DNA from: Aporhodopirellula rubra
GTDB lineage: Bacteria; Planctomycetota; Planctomycetia; Pirellulales; Pirellulaceae
Length of the DNA stretch: 64,000 nucleotides
NCBI RefSeq assembly: GCF_014192335.1
Contig: NZ_JACHXU010000004.1
Location: 1 to 64,000, forward strand
Direction of reading: 5' to 3'
Shown here one piece after another: positions 25,048 through 34,942 of the stretch. Both the position numbers and the translations under genes were made by a program. The stretch's first letter is position 1, and each line of letters opens with the position of its first letter. Below the pieces are notes generated by a model. That model ran no database searches. It was not told the DNA's origin and worked only from the letters and a program-made list of their open reading frames with translations.

Positions 25048-27792
25048 TTAGGCGAAGTACGGGTCGATCTTTTCGGCGTCGTAATCGAGATCTTTGATTG
25101 CGGCGGCGACATCCGACATTTCGAATTCACCGGCCTTGGCCAATCGGTAGAGGGTTGCGATCACGATCGACTCGGCATCGACTTCGAAGTGACGACGAAG
25201 GGCTTCGCGGGTTTCGCTACGTCCCATTCCGTCTGTCCCGAGCACGTAGTAGTCGCCTGGGACCCACGGAGTCAATTGCTCTCCGAGTGCCCGAACGTAA
25301 TCGCTGGCCGAGATGAATGGACCTTCGACGCCTTCGAGCGTTTCTTCGAGGTAACTCTTACGAGGTGTTTCGGTCGGGTGCAGTCGGTTCCAACGCTCGC
25401 AGGCACCGGCTTCGCGGCGGAGCTGCGTGTAACTGGTGACGCTCCAAACGTCCGAGGCGACCGAGTATTTCTCGGCCAGGATTTCCTGAGCCTTCAGAGC
25501 ACAATTCAAGATCGCACCGCTGCCGAACAACTGAACGCGTTTCTTCGAACCGTCGACATCGACGCTCTTGTATTTGTACATCCCCTTCACGATGCCGTGC
25601 TCGCATCCTTCGGGCATTTCGGGGTGCATGTACTCTTCGTTTTCGGCCGTGATGTAGTAGATGCACTGCTCGCCATCGGCGAACATGCGTTGCAGACCTT
25701 CTTGCACGATCACGACGACTTCGTACGCGAATGCGGGGTCGTAAGCACGCACGGTCGGATACGCGATCGCGTTGAGCAGGCTATGTCCGTCTTGGTGTTG
25801 GAGACCTTCCCCGTTGAGCGTGGTGCGGCCGGCCGTACCACCAACGAGGAAGCCCTTGGCACGCATGTCGGCGGCAGCCCAGATCGAGTCACCGACACGC
25901 TGGAAACCGAACATGCTGTAATAGATATAGAACGGAATCATGTTCACGCCGTGGCAACTGTACGCTGTCCCGGCGGCGTTGAAGCTGCTCATCGAGCCGC
26001 ATTCGGTGATGCCTTCTTCGAGGATTTGGCCGTCCTGGGCTTCCTTGTAGAACGCGATTTGGTCCGAGTCAGCGGGCTCGTAAAGCTGTCCGGCGTGGGC
26101 GTAGATACCGAACTGACGGAACATGCCTTCCATACCGAAGGTGCGTGATTCGTCAGGCACGATCGGCACGACGTTCTTGCCGATCTTCTTATCGCGGCAC
26201 ATCGCGATGAGAGTTTGAACGACAGCAAACGTGGTGCTGATGCTCTTGTTCTCAAGCTTGCTGATGAGTTTACCGAAGTCCTCCATCGAAGGAACGTCGA
26301 TCGTTGGCGGGGATGCCGGACGACTCGGCACGGGACCACCGAGTTCTTTGCGGCGTTCCTGCAGATACTTCATCTCGGCACTGGTGCCCGGTGGTTTGTA
26401 GAACGGTGCGTTGCCGACTTCTTCGTTGCTGATCGGAATCCCGAATCGGGTTCGGAACTCGAGCAACTCGGCTTCGTTCATCTTCTTTTGGTTGTGGGCG
26501 ACGTTGCGTCCTTCGCCCGCTTCGCCGAGACCGTATCCCTTGACGGTCTTTGCCAAAACGACGGTCGGTTTCCCGTTGTTCATCTCGGTGGCTTGCTTGT
26601 AAGCCGCGTAGACCTTTTCCGGATCGTGACCGCCACGGCGGATCTTCTCCAGTTTTTCGTCGGAAAGGTGTTTGACCAGTTCGAGCAATTCGGGGTACTT
26701 GCCGAAGAAGTGCTCGCGGATGTAGCTGCCGGGCATCGACGTGTATTTCTGGTACTGGCCGTCGACGACCTCATTCATCCGTTTGGCGAGCAATCCGGTC
26801 TTGTCGCGGGCGAGCAATTCGTCCCACTCGCTGCCCCAGATGACCTTGATGACGTTCCATCCGGCACCGTGGAAGATCGATTCGAGTTCCTGGATGATCT
26901 TGCCGTTCCCGCGAACCGGTCCGTCGAGACGCTGCAGGTTGCAGTTGATGACGAAGATCAGGTTGTCGAGTTTCTCACGCGAGGCCAAACCGATCGCGCC
27001 GAGGGTTTCCGGTTCGTCGCATTCGCCGTCACCGAGAAACGCCCAAACCTTTTGCCCCTTGGTGTTCTTCAACCCACGGTCGTTGAGATATTCGTTAAAC
27101 CGGGCTTGGTAAATCGCCATGATCGGGCCGAGACCCATCGAGACGGTGGGGTATTCCCAGAACTCAGGCATCAACCACGGGTGCGGGTAGCTGCTCAGGC
27201 CGCCGCCTTCGGAGAGTTCGCGGCGGAAGTTTTCGAGTTTCTCTTCGTTCAGTCGTCCTTCTACGAACGCTCGCGAGTACATCCCCGGCGAGGCGTGACC
27301 TTGGAAGTAAACCGAGTCTCCTGAATAGCCGTCGGCGCCGCGACCTTTGAAGAAGTGGTTGAAGGCGACTTCGTACAACGTCGCACTACTGGCAAAGGTG
27401 CTGATGTGGCCACCGACGCCACCGCCACGTTTGTTCGCCCGGACGACCATTGCCATCGCGTTCCAGCGGATGATCGATTTGATGCGTCGTTCGAGCTCAC
27501 GGTTGCCCGGGTAGGCGGGCTGCTTGTGAGGCGGAATCGTGTTGACGTACGGCGTGGATGTGTCCGCAGTCAATGTCACGCCGTGTTCGGCGGCCCGGTC
27601 ACGAAGTTGGTCGATGAGGAATTTAACGCGTTCGGGGCCTTGGCTTTCGAGCACGTACTCGAGGGAGCTGAGCCACTCCTGCGTTTCATAGGTATTGATG
27701 TCGATATCGGCGGATTTTTTCAATTCGCCGAGGCTATGGGCGAGTTCGTTTTGGGCGACTTCGACTTCGGCAACATTATTGGAATCGGTCAT
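25048..27792 (-). CDS. aceE: Pyruvate dehydrogenase E1, homodimeric type
   Basis: 914 residues from the ATG at 27790-27792 (nine more codons would follow from an upstream alternative at 27819). It has the single-chain E1 organisation of E. coli AceE, not the alpha/beta type: the EWLxSLEYVLESQGPERVKFLIDQL leader, HISTFASSATLYEVAFNHFF, and the thiamine diphosphate motif beginning GDGECDEPET and ending NCNLQRLDG. It decarboxylates pyruvate and loads acetyl groups on the E2 lipoate. Transcribed leftward as the first gene of the aceE-aceF pair. Confidence 0.96.
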   Translation of the reverse strand: MTDSNNVAEVEVAQNELAHSLGELKKSADIDINTYETQEWLSSLEYVLESQGPERVKFLIDQLRDRAAEHGVTLTADTSTPYVNTIPPHKQPAYPGNRELERRIKSIIRWNAMAMVVRANKRGGGVGGHISTFASSATLYEVAFNHFFKGRGADGYSGDSVYFQGHASPGMYSRAFVEGRLNEEKLENFRRELSEGGGLSSYPHPWLMPEFWEYPTVSMGLGPIMAIYQARFNEYLNDRGLKNTKGQKVWAFLGDGECDEPETLGAIGLASREKLDNLIFVINCNLQRLDGPVRGNGKIIQELESIFHGAGWNVIKVIWGSEWDELLARDKTGLLAKRMNEVVDGQYQKYTSMPGSYIREHFFGKYPELLELVKHLSDEKLEKIRRGGHDPEKVYAAYKQATEMNNGKPTVVLAKTVKGYGLGEAGEGRNVAHNQKKMNEAELLEFRTRFGIPISNEEVGNAPFYKPPGTSAEMKYLQERRKELGGPVPSRPASPPTIDVPSMEDFGKLISKLENKSISTTFAVVQTLIAMCRDKKIGKNVVPIVPDESRTFGMEGMFRQFGIYAHAGQLYEPADSDQIAFYKEAQDGQILEEGITECGSMSSFNAAGTAYSCHGVNMIPFYIYYSMFGFQRVGDSIWAAADMRAKGFLVGGTAGRTTLNGEGLQHQDGHSLLNAIAYPTVRAYDPAFAYEVVVIVQEGLQRMFADGEQCIYYITAENEEYMHPEMPEGCEHGIVKGMYKYKSVDVDGSKKRVQLFGSGAILNCALKAQEILAEKYSVASDVWSVTSYTQLRREAGACERWNRLHPTETPRKSYLEETLEGVEGPFISASDYVRALGEQLTPWVPGDYYVLGTDGMGRSETREALRRHFEVDAESIVIATLYRLAKAGEFEMSDVAAAIKDLDYDAEKIDPYFA

Positions 27793-27938
27793 CAAAAACG
27801 GGAGAAATCCCGGCCTCACGGAACGTGTTCAAAAACAGCAGTTGGTGCAAAAACTCTTTGGCGCCCTACACTTTAGTCAGACGACCCGTGATCCAACAAG
27901 GTATCCTTCGACGCCACCGCTGGCGATAAAAGCGACTT

Positions 27939-28385
27939 TTAGGGGGCGAATTCGACGTCGATGACGATTTGGTTCTCCGCAGGCTCAACTTCCAGTGTGA
28001 TCCCGGAAGAGTCGAAACTGCGGTATCGCGGATCCAGCTTGGTCTCCGGGATCATCCCAGGACGCTCGGCACCGGTGCCGATGACGTAATTACTGACCAC
28101 GGCGACGCGGTGACGTCCCGCGAGAGCCCCGTCGTCGGCCGCAAAAGTGCCCAACGTAAACGTCCCGTCGGGACCAATTTGTCCGGTTGCTGTGACCGCT
28201 GGTTTCCGACCGATGATTTCAAACTCGACCGATCCGTCTCGCAAAACGGTTCCGTCAGGAAATCGCACCAATCCAGAAACGGGATACGTGTCACGCCCCG
28301 GATCAGAGCAACCGCACAGAACCAGCCCCGCAAAACAAAAAAACCAAACCACCCACCGCGAGCAGTCCGCACGCCCCCCCAACAT
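27939..28385 (-). CDS. Small lipoprotein with a transthyretin-like beta domain
   Basis: 148 residues from the ATG at 28383-28385. A hydrophobic segment ends in a lipobox, LVLCGC, so it is a predicted lipoprotein. The mature part (TYPVSGLVRFPDGTVLRDGSVEFE, then IGPDGTFTLGTFAADDGALAGRHRVAVV) matches the planctomycete family of about 150-residue lipoproteins with a carboxypeptidase-regulatory/transthyretin-like fold. Function unknown. The frame is open further upstream, but earlier starts bury the signal sequence. Confidence 0.7.
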   Translation of the reverse strand: MLGGRADCSRWVVWFFCFAGLVLCGCSDPGRDTYPVSGLVRFPDGTVLRDGSVEFEIIGRKPAVTATGQIGPDGTFTLGTFAADDGALAGRHRVAVVSNYVIGTGAERPGMIPETKLDPRYRSFDSSGITLEVEPAENQIVIDVEFAP

Positions 28386-28591
28386 TTGCCTTGCCGATTT
28401 CGGCGTGAGGAATCGGACCGGCAGGCAATGCGGTTCCCGGAAACGCCGCGGCGTCACGTGCGGCGTCATCGCAGATGGCTTCGAGGCGAGCGGTGTCATG
28501 AAAAAGTCAGCGGCGAAAAGGCAGCGGCGAGGGCAAGGATCGGCGTCCGAGTCGAGAACGGACACAATTAAGCGAGAGAACACGCTTCCTC

Positions 28592-30157
28592 TCAGGGCGA
28601 TTGCGAGACGTTTTGCAACGCGAGTTCTCGCAGAATCTCAATCGCATCAGCCGGTGAACCGTACAGAACCGTCATCCCGTCGGCACCGATCGCGATATCA
28701 AACGCCTGCTCGACTTCCTCCTCGGTCAGCCATCCGGAGACGCCGAGGAACCGGATCTCCGCCAATTTCCGCAGCGGCGAGAGCGACGAATCCGCCAACA
28801 GGCCGGTCACCCGACGGCGAGCGACTTCCGGGGTCAACTGAGGAAACGGTGTCACCGCGATTTTGCTGTCGATGATGCTCCAGAACTTCTCGAGAGCTTC
28901 GGTCAGGTGGCTTTCGGCGGTCCCGCGATTGGTCTGTTGCAGACGCTGGACCTCGCGGCTGTCCATCGCTCCCGAGAGAACGACCGTTTTTCCGTTTTTG
29001 CAATCGAGGACTTTGACTCGCGTCAAGTTTTGAGTGGTTCCGCCGCGGACCTCTTTCAACGCAACGTCGAAATGCAACAAGAGTTCAATATTGGCTTGGA
29101 CGGCGGCTTTCGACATTTCTTGAATGCTGCCTTCACCGAGGTAAACGACGCCGGGGATCCACATCCGGGTTTCGGCCTGCGGAACGCTCTCGCCGCCCAC
29201 CATGTAGCCCTGGTCCTTGGCCTCCGGATCGACTTCGGTGAGAGCGTGGCCGAATTGGCCCTTTTCGATTCTCGAACGCATCCCCTCAGCAACCGTTGAG
29301 GCAACCGCGCCCATGAGATCGTCAAATCGCTCGGTAATTGCGGGATCGGTGACCTGTGGATCGGGAATCGAAGCCTCGACTTTGGCCGTCCCGCGCTCGC
29401 CCGACCGCCCGAACTCGTCGTCGTACCCCATCATCATCTCTTCTTCCATCATCATTTCTTCGTCCATCATCATGTCATCGGGCGGCCCTTGACCGGGTCG
29501 CTCGCCCGGACGCCGGCCACCACCTCTAGGATCGTCGAAATCTTCCATGCCGCCTCCGAACTCATCCATGCCCATTCCTCGACCATCAGACGAGCCATCG
29601 ATTCGGATCGGCGAGTAGCTTGTGACATCAGTGTCGCCATGCAGCCCGATGGAAACGCCCCAACGGAGGGCCCACACCGGGCGTCTGAAATAAGCACAGA
29701 ACTGCAGTTTCTTCAGGTCCTCGAGGGCCTGCTCATCCGCTAACGCGACATGCGCGAAGAACAATTCGTGAGCGAGAGGCAGGTGCCCGTATCGAAACGC
29801 GACATGAGCTTCGTTTCGAAGCGTCGGACCTTCCACGCGAGGCGGAACGGGCATTTTCGACGCGGCAACCAACTGATCGATTTCTTGACGCAGCGGCCTC
29901 CAATCCGGCTGTACCAACTGCCAAACCGCCATCGGCGTCGGGCCGGTGGTCAAGTTCGCTGGCGGAAGTGCGTCCTTGTCGACGGGCGGACCGCCACCGT
30001 TTTCATCGAAACCGTAACCTGATGGATCACCATCGGGATACGGATTACTGGGGTCCTGGGCCGAACCGACGACAGGCGTCACGAACAGCACCACGGCGAC
30101 CGCGATCAGGACGACCACGATGCGAGGAGGACGAAGGTTGATCAGTGGGGTAATCAT
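28592..30157 (-). CDS. Exported protein with a Met/acidic cluster, function unknown
   Basis: 521 residues from the ATG at 30155-30157, which starts just before a signal peptide (PRIVVVLIAVAVVLFVTPVVGSAQ). Residues 190-250 are Gly/Arg/Asp/Met-rich and contain MMMDEEMMMEEEMMM at 229-243. The N-terminal part (VWQLVQPDWRPLRQEID, FRYGHLPLAHELFFAH) and the long C-terminal part look folded. The last 60 residues (WLTEEEVEQAFDIAIGADGMTVLYGSPADAIEILRELA) look helical. No family is recognised. Met-rich acidic stretches can bind copper, but that is only an analogy. Confidence 0.65.
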   Translation of the reverse strand: MITPLINLRPPRIVVVLIAVAVVLFVTPVVGSAQDPSNPYPDGDPSGYGFDENGGGPPVDKDALPPANLTTGPTPMAVWQLVQPDWRPLRQEIDQLVAASKMPVPPRVEGPTLRNEAHVAFRYGHLPLAHELFFAHVALADEQALEDLKKLQFCAYFRRPVWALRWGVSIGLHGDTDVTSYSPIRIDGSSDGRGMGMDEFGGGMEDFDDPRGGGRRPGERPGQGPPDDMMMDEEMMMEEEMMMGYDDEFGRSGERGTAKVEASIPDPQVTDPAITERFDDLMGAVASTVAEGMRSRIEKGQFGHALTEVDPEAKDQGYMVGGESVPQAETRMWIPGVVYLGEGSIQEMSKAAVQANIELLLHFDVALKEVRGGTTQNLTRVKVLDCKNGKTVVLSGAMDSREVQRLQQTNRGTAESHLTEALEKFWSIIDSKIAVTPFPQLTPEVARRRVTGLLADSSLSPLRKLAEIRFLGVSGWLTEEEVEQAFDIAIGADGMTVLYGSPADAIEILRELALQNVSQSP

Positions 30158-30620
30158 CGTGGAGTATTTTTGATCATGGAATGAAGACGGAAGGGCTCCC
30201 GCGTGATCCACACCAATTCTAGGGTCGCCTTCCTCTCGGGAGAGTTGGCTCGCGGGAAAGGTGGCTCGCCAAAAAACGGGTCCGCAAGAAACGAACGTTT
30301 TGATTTAGAAAGCGTTTACCTGGCAAGAATTGGCTGGATTCCTACATATTTTGCAGTGACTCAGCGAACCTGTCGGCGTTTATAATACGCCAACCGTTTC
30401 GCGTTGACGACGTTTTCCCGGGTGTTTTGCCCCAGGAAGGGGAACTTTTCCCCCTCCGCCAACGTCGCACTCAACAGCAAAGTCTCTCTGCTGTTGTGCG
30501 GTCCGTTTGCGCATACGAGCAGGTTACGCTGAAAGCAGGGCGGAATGCCCGAGTCGCCGACGCGTAATGAGGTGGGCATTCACCTCATTTCGAACAATCC
30601 ATTCCCACACATCGATTTCC
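30158..30620. promoter_or_regulatory. Long structured region upstream of the surface-protein gene
   Basis: 463 bp without a credible gene. Its right part has three hairpins in a row: GGGGAA/TTCCCC (30439-30453); CGCA-CT-CAACAGCA (30466-30479) with TGCTGTTGTGCG (30489-30500), a 12-bp stem with a 2-base bulge; and AATGAGGTG/CACCTCATT (30566-30574 with 30581-30589), a perfect 9-bp stem 31 bp before the start codon. The region would be a structured 5' leader if transcription begins upstream of 30440. Confidence 0.5.
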
Positions 30621-33600
30621 ATGCCACGTCACCCGCGACGCACTCACCGTAGGCTGTCACTCCAGGTCCTGGACGACCGGCGAGTTTTGGCGGCGATCGT
30701 GGGGAGCGTCTTCAATGACGTGAACGATTCGTTCCGTCGAGACGAGGCTGAATCCGGCCTGAGCGGGCGATTGGTTTACGTCGACCAAAACAACAACGCC
30801 CGAATGGATCAGGGTGAACGGTACGCGTTGTCCGATGCAGCGGGCGATTTCGCAATCGAAAACATGCCCGATGGCGAATACGCCGTACGGCTTTTCAACG
30901 CAACGAAGAGCCAAATTCAAACGACGCCGATGTCGGCTAAGTTCCTGCATGACGCGGTCCTGCGAAACGACATCACGGCCGCCACGGCAGCAGCTCCCGT
31001 CGATATCGGCGGGCCAAATGAACGAATCGCCGCGGCCGTCTTCGCCACCGGAACGGACCTACAGACGCTCGCCGGCGACGGAACCGTGGGCGCGCCAACC
31101 AGCTTCGGCGGTGACATTACCCACATCGCCCGCCTCGCCGACGGATCAATCCTGGTCGCCAATGACGATGTCGGCGGCACCGTTCTTTCTATCATCGACG
31201 ACTCACTCTCGACATTGAATTCGTTCACCCAACCAGGCGGCGTGGCGTTCGGGTCGATCGGCAGCGATGACGTGGGAAGAGGGATTGCCGTGGCCGCTCC
31301 GGCGGGCAATTCCGACATGAGTGAACTCTGGGCGATCGACGCCAACAACCTTGCAATCACGGCGACAGGAGTCATGGTCGATCCCGGCGCCGTCGTTACG
31401 GGCGACTCCACACCACGAACCAACGACGGCCCGACACGAAGCGTTATCAGCCACGCCTCGTTGGTCGACGACGGCAACGGCGGATCCACACAAACCCTGG
31501 CGATCAGCTTCTGGAGTAATTCAGACGAGTCGATGTTATCGCCCCCGATCATCGTCAGCGGCGCCAGCGAAGTGGTCGCATTCCACGATGAAGCAGGACT
31601 CCTGGTGCTGCGTTCGGGCGACGCCCTGTCGGTTCACGACGTGGATTCGGGCACCCTCGCCACGCTGTACACGATCGACGATACCGAAGCGATCGCGGGC
31701 ATCGACGCGGCCCGCGGACTGATCGTCACTCTTTCACCGCGATCGTTTGGCACCGAAGGCTCGCCTCACGACGCGGGCATGCGATTGATCGACAGCGAAA
31801 CCGGATCGGTTGTCGCCGACCTAGCTATCGACCTGTCAGCAATCGGCGATGTCGCGGCCGTTTCCCTCGACGCGAACCTACACAGCATCGCCGTTGCGGG
31901 AACGGCGGGAATTTCCCAGATTTCGCTACGGCGTCCGGCCCCCGCACGCGTTCTCGTTGCCGGCGGTGACTCGGCACCGGCCCGCTTTGGCGTGCGATTG
32001 ATCGGCGAAAACTCCGCACCACAATTTGCTGAGCCACCGGTCATCTCCGTTGCCGAAGACAGCGACCTCATCTCGCCCGCACCGGGATTGCTGGCGGGCG
32101 TCTCGGATGCCGACGGCGACTCGGGATACATCATTTTGCCGACCGGAATCCCCACCTCCGGCGCCGCCACGTTGAACCTCAACGGCCAAATCACCTACTC
32201 GCCATTCGACGATTTCGAAGGCACCGACATCTTCACCGTGATCGTTCATGACGGCCGCGACACGACGGAAGCCGTAGTGACGATCAACGTCACGCCCGTC
32301 CCTGACGCACCAACCAGCGTCGAGATACTGCTCGATCCGGTCCCTGAAAACATCCTCCCCGCGGACCCCGGCGGCGATTTCGATCCGATCGGAATCATCA
32401 ACATTATCGACGCCGATATTCTCAACAATCACGAAATCGAAATCCTCAACGACAACCGCGTCCTCGACGATCGCTTTGCCGTGATTAACGGTGAAATCGT
32501 GTTCGTCGGCCCGGGACGCCTCGATTTCGAAAACGAATGGACGATCCCGCTGATTTTCAGCGTCACGGACCCCGACACGGAAACAAACATCGAATACGCG
32601 ACGTCGATTTCGGTGACGGATGCCGACGATCCCGTTACCGACATCACACCGGGCAGCGCCACGGTTCGCGAAAACGCCCCCGGCGAAATCATCAAATCGA
32701 TCTCGGTTGTCGACCAAGACTTCGACGATCGACACACGCTCACCGTCGATGATGAACGATTCGAAATCGTGTTCGGCGAACTCAAACTCAAAGACGATCA
32801 GGCCCTCGACCGCGAGGCAGACCTGACGGTCTCGATCAACATCACCGCGTCGTACAAAGACGATTCATTCACCAAAGCGTTCCTGGTCACTGTCCTCGAC
32901 GCACCTGAAATCCCGCAAGACTTCCGGCTCACCGATGACACGGTGCTGGAACTCGAACCCGGCGATGTCGTTGGTGACCTCACGATCGCGGGCAATCCGG
33001 CCGCAAACGGACACACGCTCACCGTCGATGACCCCCGGTTCATCTTTGACGGCTCGACGCTTCGTCTTGCCGATGACGAATTCATTGAGCGAACACCGGA
33101 CTTCGACGACGAAATCCTGTTGAAGGTCACCGCCACACCTGACTCCGGTGGGATCGCCCCCGTCGAGGTCGAGTTCAATGTTTCCGTTGTCGAAAACGAC
33201 AAACCATTCCACAACGACGACCTTCCCGAAGACGTCAACGGAGACGGCGACGTCAGTGCCCGCGACGCCCTTGCCATCATCAACTACCTGAACACCTACG
33301 GCCCCGGCCCGGTTGGTGAAGGCGACCCCGGATACGGATACGACGTCAACAACGACGGAATGGTTACCTCGCTCGATGCACTGCTGGTGATCAACGAACT
33401 CAACGTTTCCAGCGGCGGCGGTGGCGGCACGGTGGGCAACGAACCGGGCGGAGAACCCACGCCCGACCGGAATCGCTCCGGCGCATCGGGTGACATCGCC
33501 AGCGACAACGAGGACCAAGAGATCGTACCCGCGCCGGAACTCGAACGACAAATCGCACCGCTCGGACGCCGCGTGTCTCTCGAAGATCTGATCACGAATA

Positions 33601-33761
33601 ATTCGCTCAGCAGCCCGCTGCAGAAAACGGTCGGGTCTCCAGAATCAACGTCGATCGAAAGTGCCCTCGACATGATCGCTTCGCAAACGCAACGAACCGA
33701 GGACGACGAAGAGTCCACGGATAAAGTGTTCGGCGAACCTGAAATCGACCTGCTCGGCTGA
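30621..33761 (+). CDS. Large surface protein with SdrD-like, cadherin-like and dockerin domains
   Basis: 1046 residues from the ATG at 30621. The N-terminus PRHPRRTHRRLSLQVLDDRRVLAA is the planctomycete leader motif found on many giant surface proteins. An SdrD B-like fold follows (GSVFNDVNDSFRRDEAESGLSG..VYVDQNNNARMDQGE), then a propeller-like region, then cadherin-like repeats (HTLTVDD.RF occurs three times at roughly 700-880). A type I dockerin with two calcium loops, DVNGDGDVSARDAL and DVNNDGMVTSLDAL, sits at about 871-930. A low-complexity acidic tail ends the protein. Likely cell-surface adhesion or scaffolding through cohesin-like partners. Confidence 0.8.
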   Translation: MPRHPRRTHRRLSLQVLDDRRVLAAIVGSVFNDVNDSFRRDEAESGLSGRLVYVDQNNNARMDQGERYALSDAAGDFAIENMPDGEYAVRLFNATKSQIQTTPMSAKFLHDAVLRNDITAATAAAPVDIGGPNERIAAAVFATGTDLQTLAGDGTVGAPTSFGGDITHIARLADGSILVANDDVGGTVLSIIDDSLSTLNSFTQPGGVAFGSIGSDDVGRGIAVAAPAGNSDMSELWAIDANNLAITATGVMVDPGAVVTGDSTPRTNDGPTRSVISHASLVDDGNGGSTQTLAISFWSNSDESMLSPPIIVSGASEVVAFHDEAGLLVLRSGDALSVHDVDSGTLATLYTIDDTEAIAGIDAARGLIVTLSPRSFGTEGSPHDAGMRLIDSETGSVVADLAIDLSAIGDVAAVSLDANLHSIAVAGTAGISQISLRRPAPARVLVAGGDSAPARFGVRLIGENSAPQFAEPPVISVAEDSDLISPAPGLLAGVSDADGDSGYIILPTGIPTSGAATLNLNGQITYSPFDDFEGTDIFTVIVHDGRDTTEAVVTINVTPVPDAPTSVEILLDPVPENILPADPGGDFDPIGIINIIDADILNNHEIEILNDNRVLDDRFAVINGEIVFVGPGRLDFENEWTIPLIFSVTDPDTETNIEYATSISVTDADDPVTDITPGSATVRENAPGEIIKSISVVDQDFDDRHTLTVDDERFEIVFGELKLKDDQALDREADLTVSINITASYKDDSFTKAFLVTVLDAPEIPQDFRLTDDTVLELEPGDVVGDLTIAGNPAANGHTLTVDDPRFIFDGSTLRLADDEFIERTPDFDDEILLKVTATPDSGGIAPVEVEFNVSVVENDKPFHNDDLPEDVNGDGDVSARDALAIINYLNTYGPGPVGEGDPGYGYDVNNDGMVTSLDALLVINELNVSSGGGGGTVGNEPGGEPTPDRNRSGASGDIASDNEDQEIVPAPELERQIAPLGRRVSLEDLITNNSLSSPLQKTVGSPESTSIESALDMIASQTQRTEDDEESTDKVFGEPEIDLLG

Positions 33762-33929
33762 TCCACGGCGAGCCCGCCAGGTAGCGTCCCCTGGGCAACC
33801 TGCCCCTGGTTCGACTGCCGGAGCTAAACCGAGCTACCCGAACGGCAACTTAGCTCAATCGCCGTTGCACAAGAACTCACGTGGTTGCATGCAGATTAAG
33901 CCGACCGCTGGCACCACATCGCGACGCCA

Positions 33930-34706
33930 TTAGCGTGGCGACGCCACCATCTCGACCGCCGCCCGCAGGCTGGCGTCGGCATCACCAACCGGCCAATACT
34001 CCAGACCAACGTAGCCCTCGTACCCGGTCTCACGGATCGCGGCAAAGATCTCTGGGTAATTCAGCTCGCCCCGGGTCAACTCATTCCGCCCCGGATTCCC
34101 TGCAGCGTGGAAGTGAGCGATGTCCTTGATGTTTCGCGTCAAGCGATCGATCACGTGACCTTCACTGATCTGCTGGTGATAGATATCGAACACAACTTTG
34201 ACGTTGTCACTGCCGACTTTGCTGACGATTTCAAACGCCTCATCACTTTTGACCAGGTAATAGCCGACGTGGTCAACGAGATCATTCAACGGCTCAATCA
34301 CCAACGTGACACCGGCCTGCTCGAGCAGGGGCGCCGCCTGCCGCAAACCATCGACGAGCGACTGATGCTGGTCCTGACGCGACACGCCCGGCAGAAAATC
34401 GCCGACCTGGGAAATCAACGTCTTGCAATCGAGACGCTGCGCCGCCTCGATCGACTCCTCCAACCCTTGCAAATATTCCTCGCGTTTACCCGGATCAACG
34501 AGCGAAACAAATTTGGTGCAGCACGACGCGATCGTCATTCCGTGCTTGTCCCGGTCGCGAATCAATTGGTCCAGATCCTTTTCCCACCAACACCAAAACT
34601 CGAACGCTTTGATTCCGGTTTCGGCAACGCGAGCGATCGCTTCAGACTCGCCGACGCCTTCATAAACAGCGTCGATACAAACCGAGAGTTGGGGATTGAG
34701 TGTCAC
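33930..34706 (-). CDS. hyi: Hydroxypyruvate isomerase-like protein
   Basis: 258 residues if translation begins at the GTG at 34704-34706, which equals the usual length of Hyi and removes an unlikely Pro-rich leader (the frame is open to 34811). Motifs: SVCIDAVYEG, FEFWCWWEKDLD, LVIEPLND, VVFDIYHQQISEGHVID, HFHAAGNPGRNEL and GLEYWPVGD, which place the metal-binding Glu, Asp, His and Glu residues. Predicted to interconvert hydroxypyruvate and tartronate semialdehyde, though relatives act on other ketoses. Cytoplasmic. Divergent from a sulfatase gene. Confidence 0.85.
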   Translation of the reverse strand: MTLNPQLSVCIDAVYEGVGESEAIARVAETGIKAFEFWCWWEKDLDQLIRDRDKHGMTIASCCTKFVSLVDPGKREEYLQGLEESIEAAQRLDCKTLISQVGDFLPGVSRQDQHQSLVDGLRQAAPLLEQAGVTLVIEPLNDLVDHVGYYLVKSDEAFEIVSKVGSDNVKVVFDIYHQQISEGHVIDRLTRNIKDIAHFHAAGNPGRNELTRGELNYPEIFAAIRETGYEGYVGLEYWPVGDADASLRAAVEMVASPR

Positions 34707-34942
34707 GAGAGGAAGTTCCGATTTCGGAGGTACAGGCGGATCGAACGGCCGGATCAAAATAGACGGCGGATCGGTGGTTTTGAACCCCGCGCCGAACGAG
34801 ACAATCCACAAACCCGATAGCCTGCCGACGACCGCGCCGCATGAGAGGGTCCGCTATACTCACTCTCCGGCAATGCATTCGAAAAAACACTCCCACCGAA
34901 ACCACCCCCACCGTCCCCCCCCTCCCCACCGACACCCTTCCC

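Noticed and set aside
23559-25097. 512-codon open frame on the plus strand opposite aceF
   Set aside because: It lies fully antisense to a clear E2 gene, reads as Arg/Gly-rich low-quality protein and has no ribosome binding site; long antisense frames are expected from the codon bias of aceF.
26215-27324. 369-codon plus-strand frame opposite aceE
   Set aside because: Antisense shadow of a well-supported E1 gene, with no leader or domain.
30361-30579. 72-codon minus-strand frame upstream of the surface protein
   Set aside because: No ribosome binding site or domain; its sequence is explained by the hairpins on that stretch.
33800-33850. GGTTCGACTGCCGG as a tRNA T-arm
   Set aside because: The flanking bases do not pair as a T-stem and no acceptor or anticodon arm fits around it.
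34707-34811. 35-residue N-terminal extension of the Hyi-like protein
   Set aside because: Pro-rich and unlike the family; the GTG start gives the standard 258 residues.
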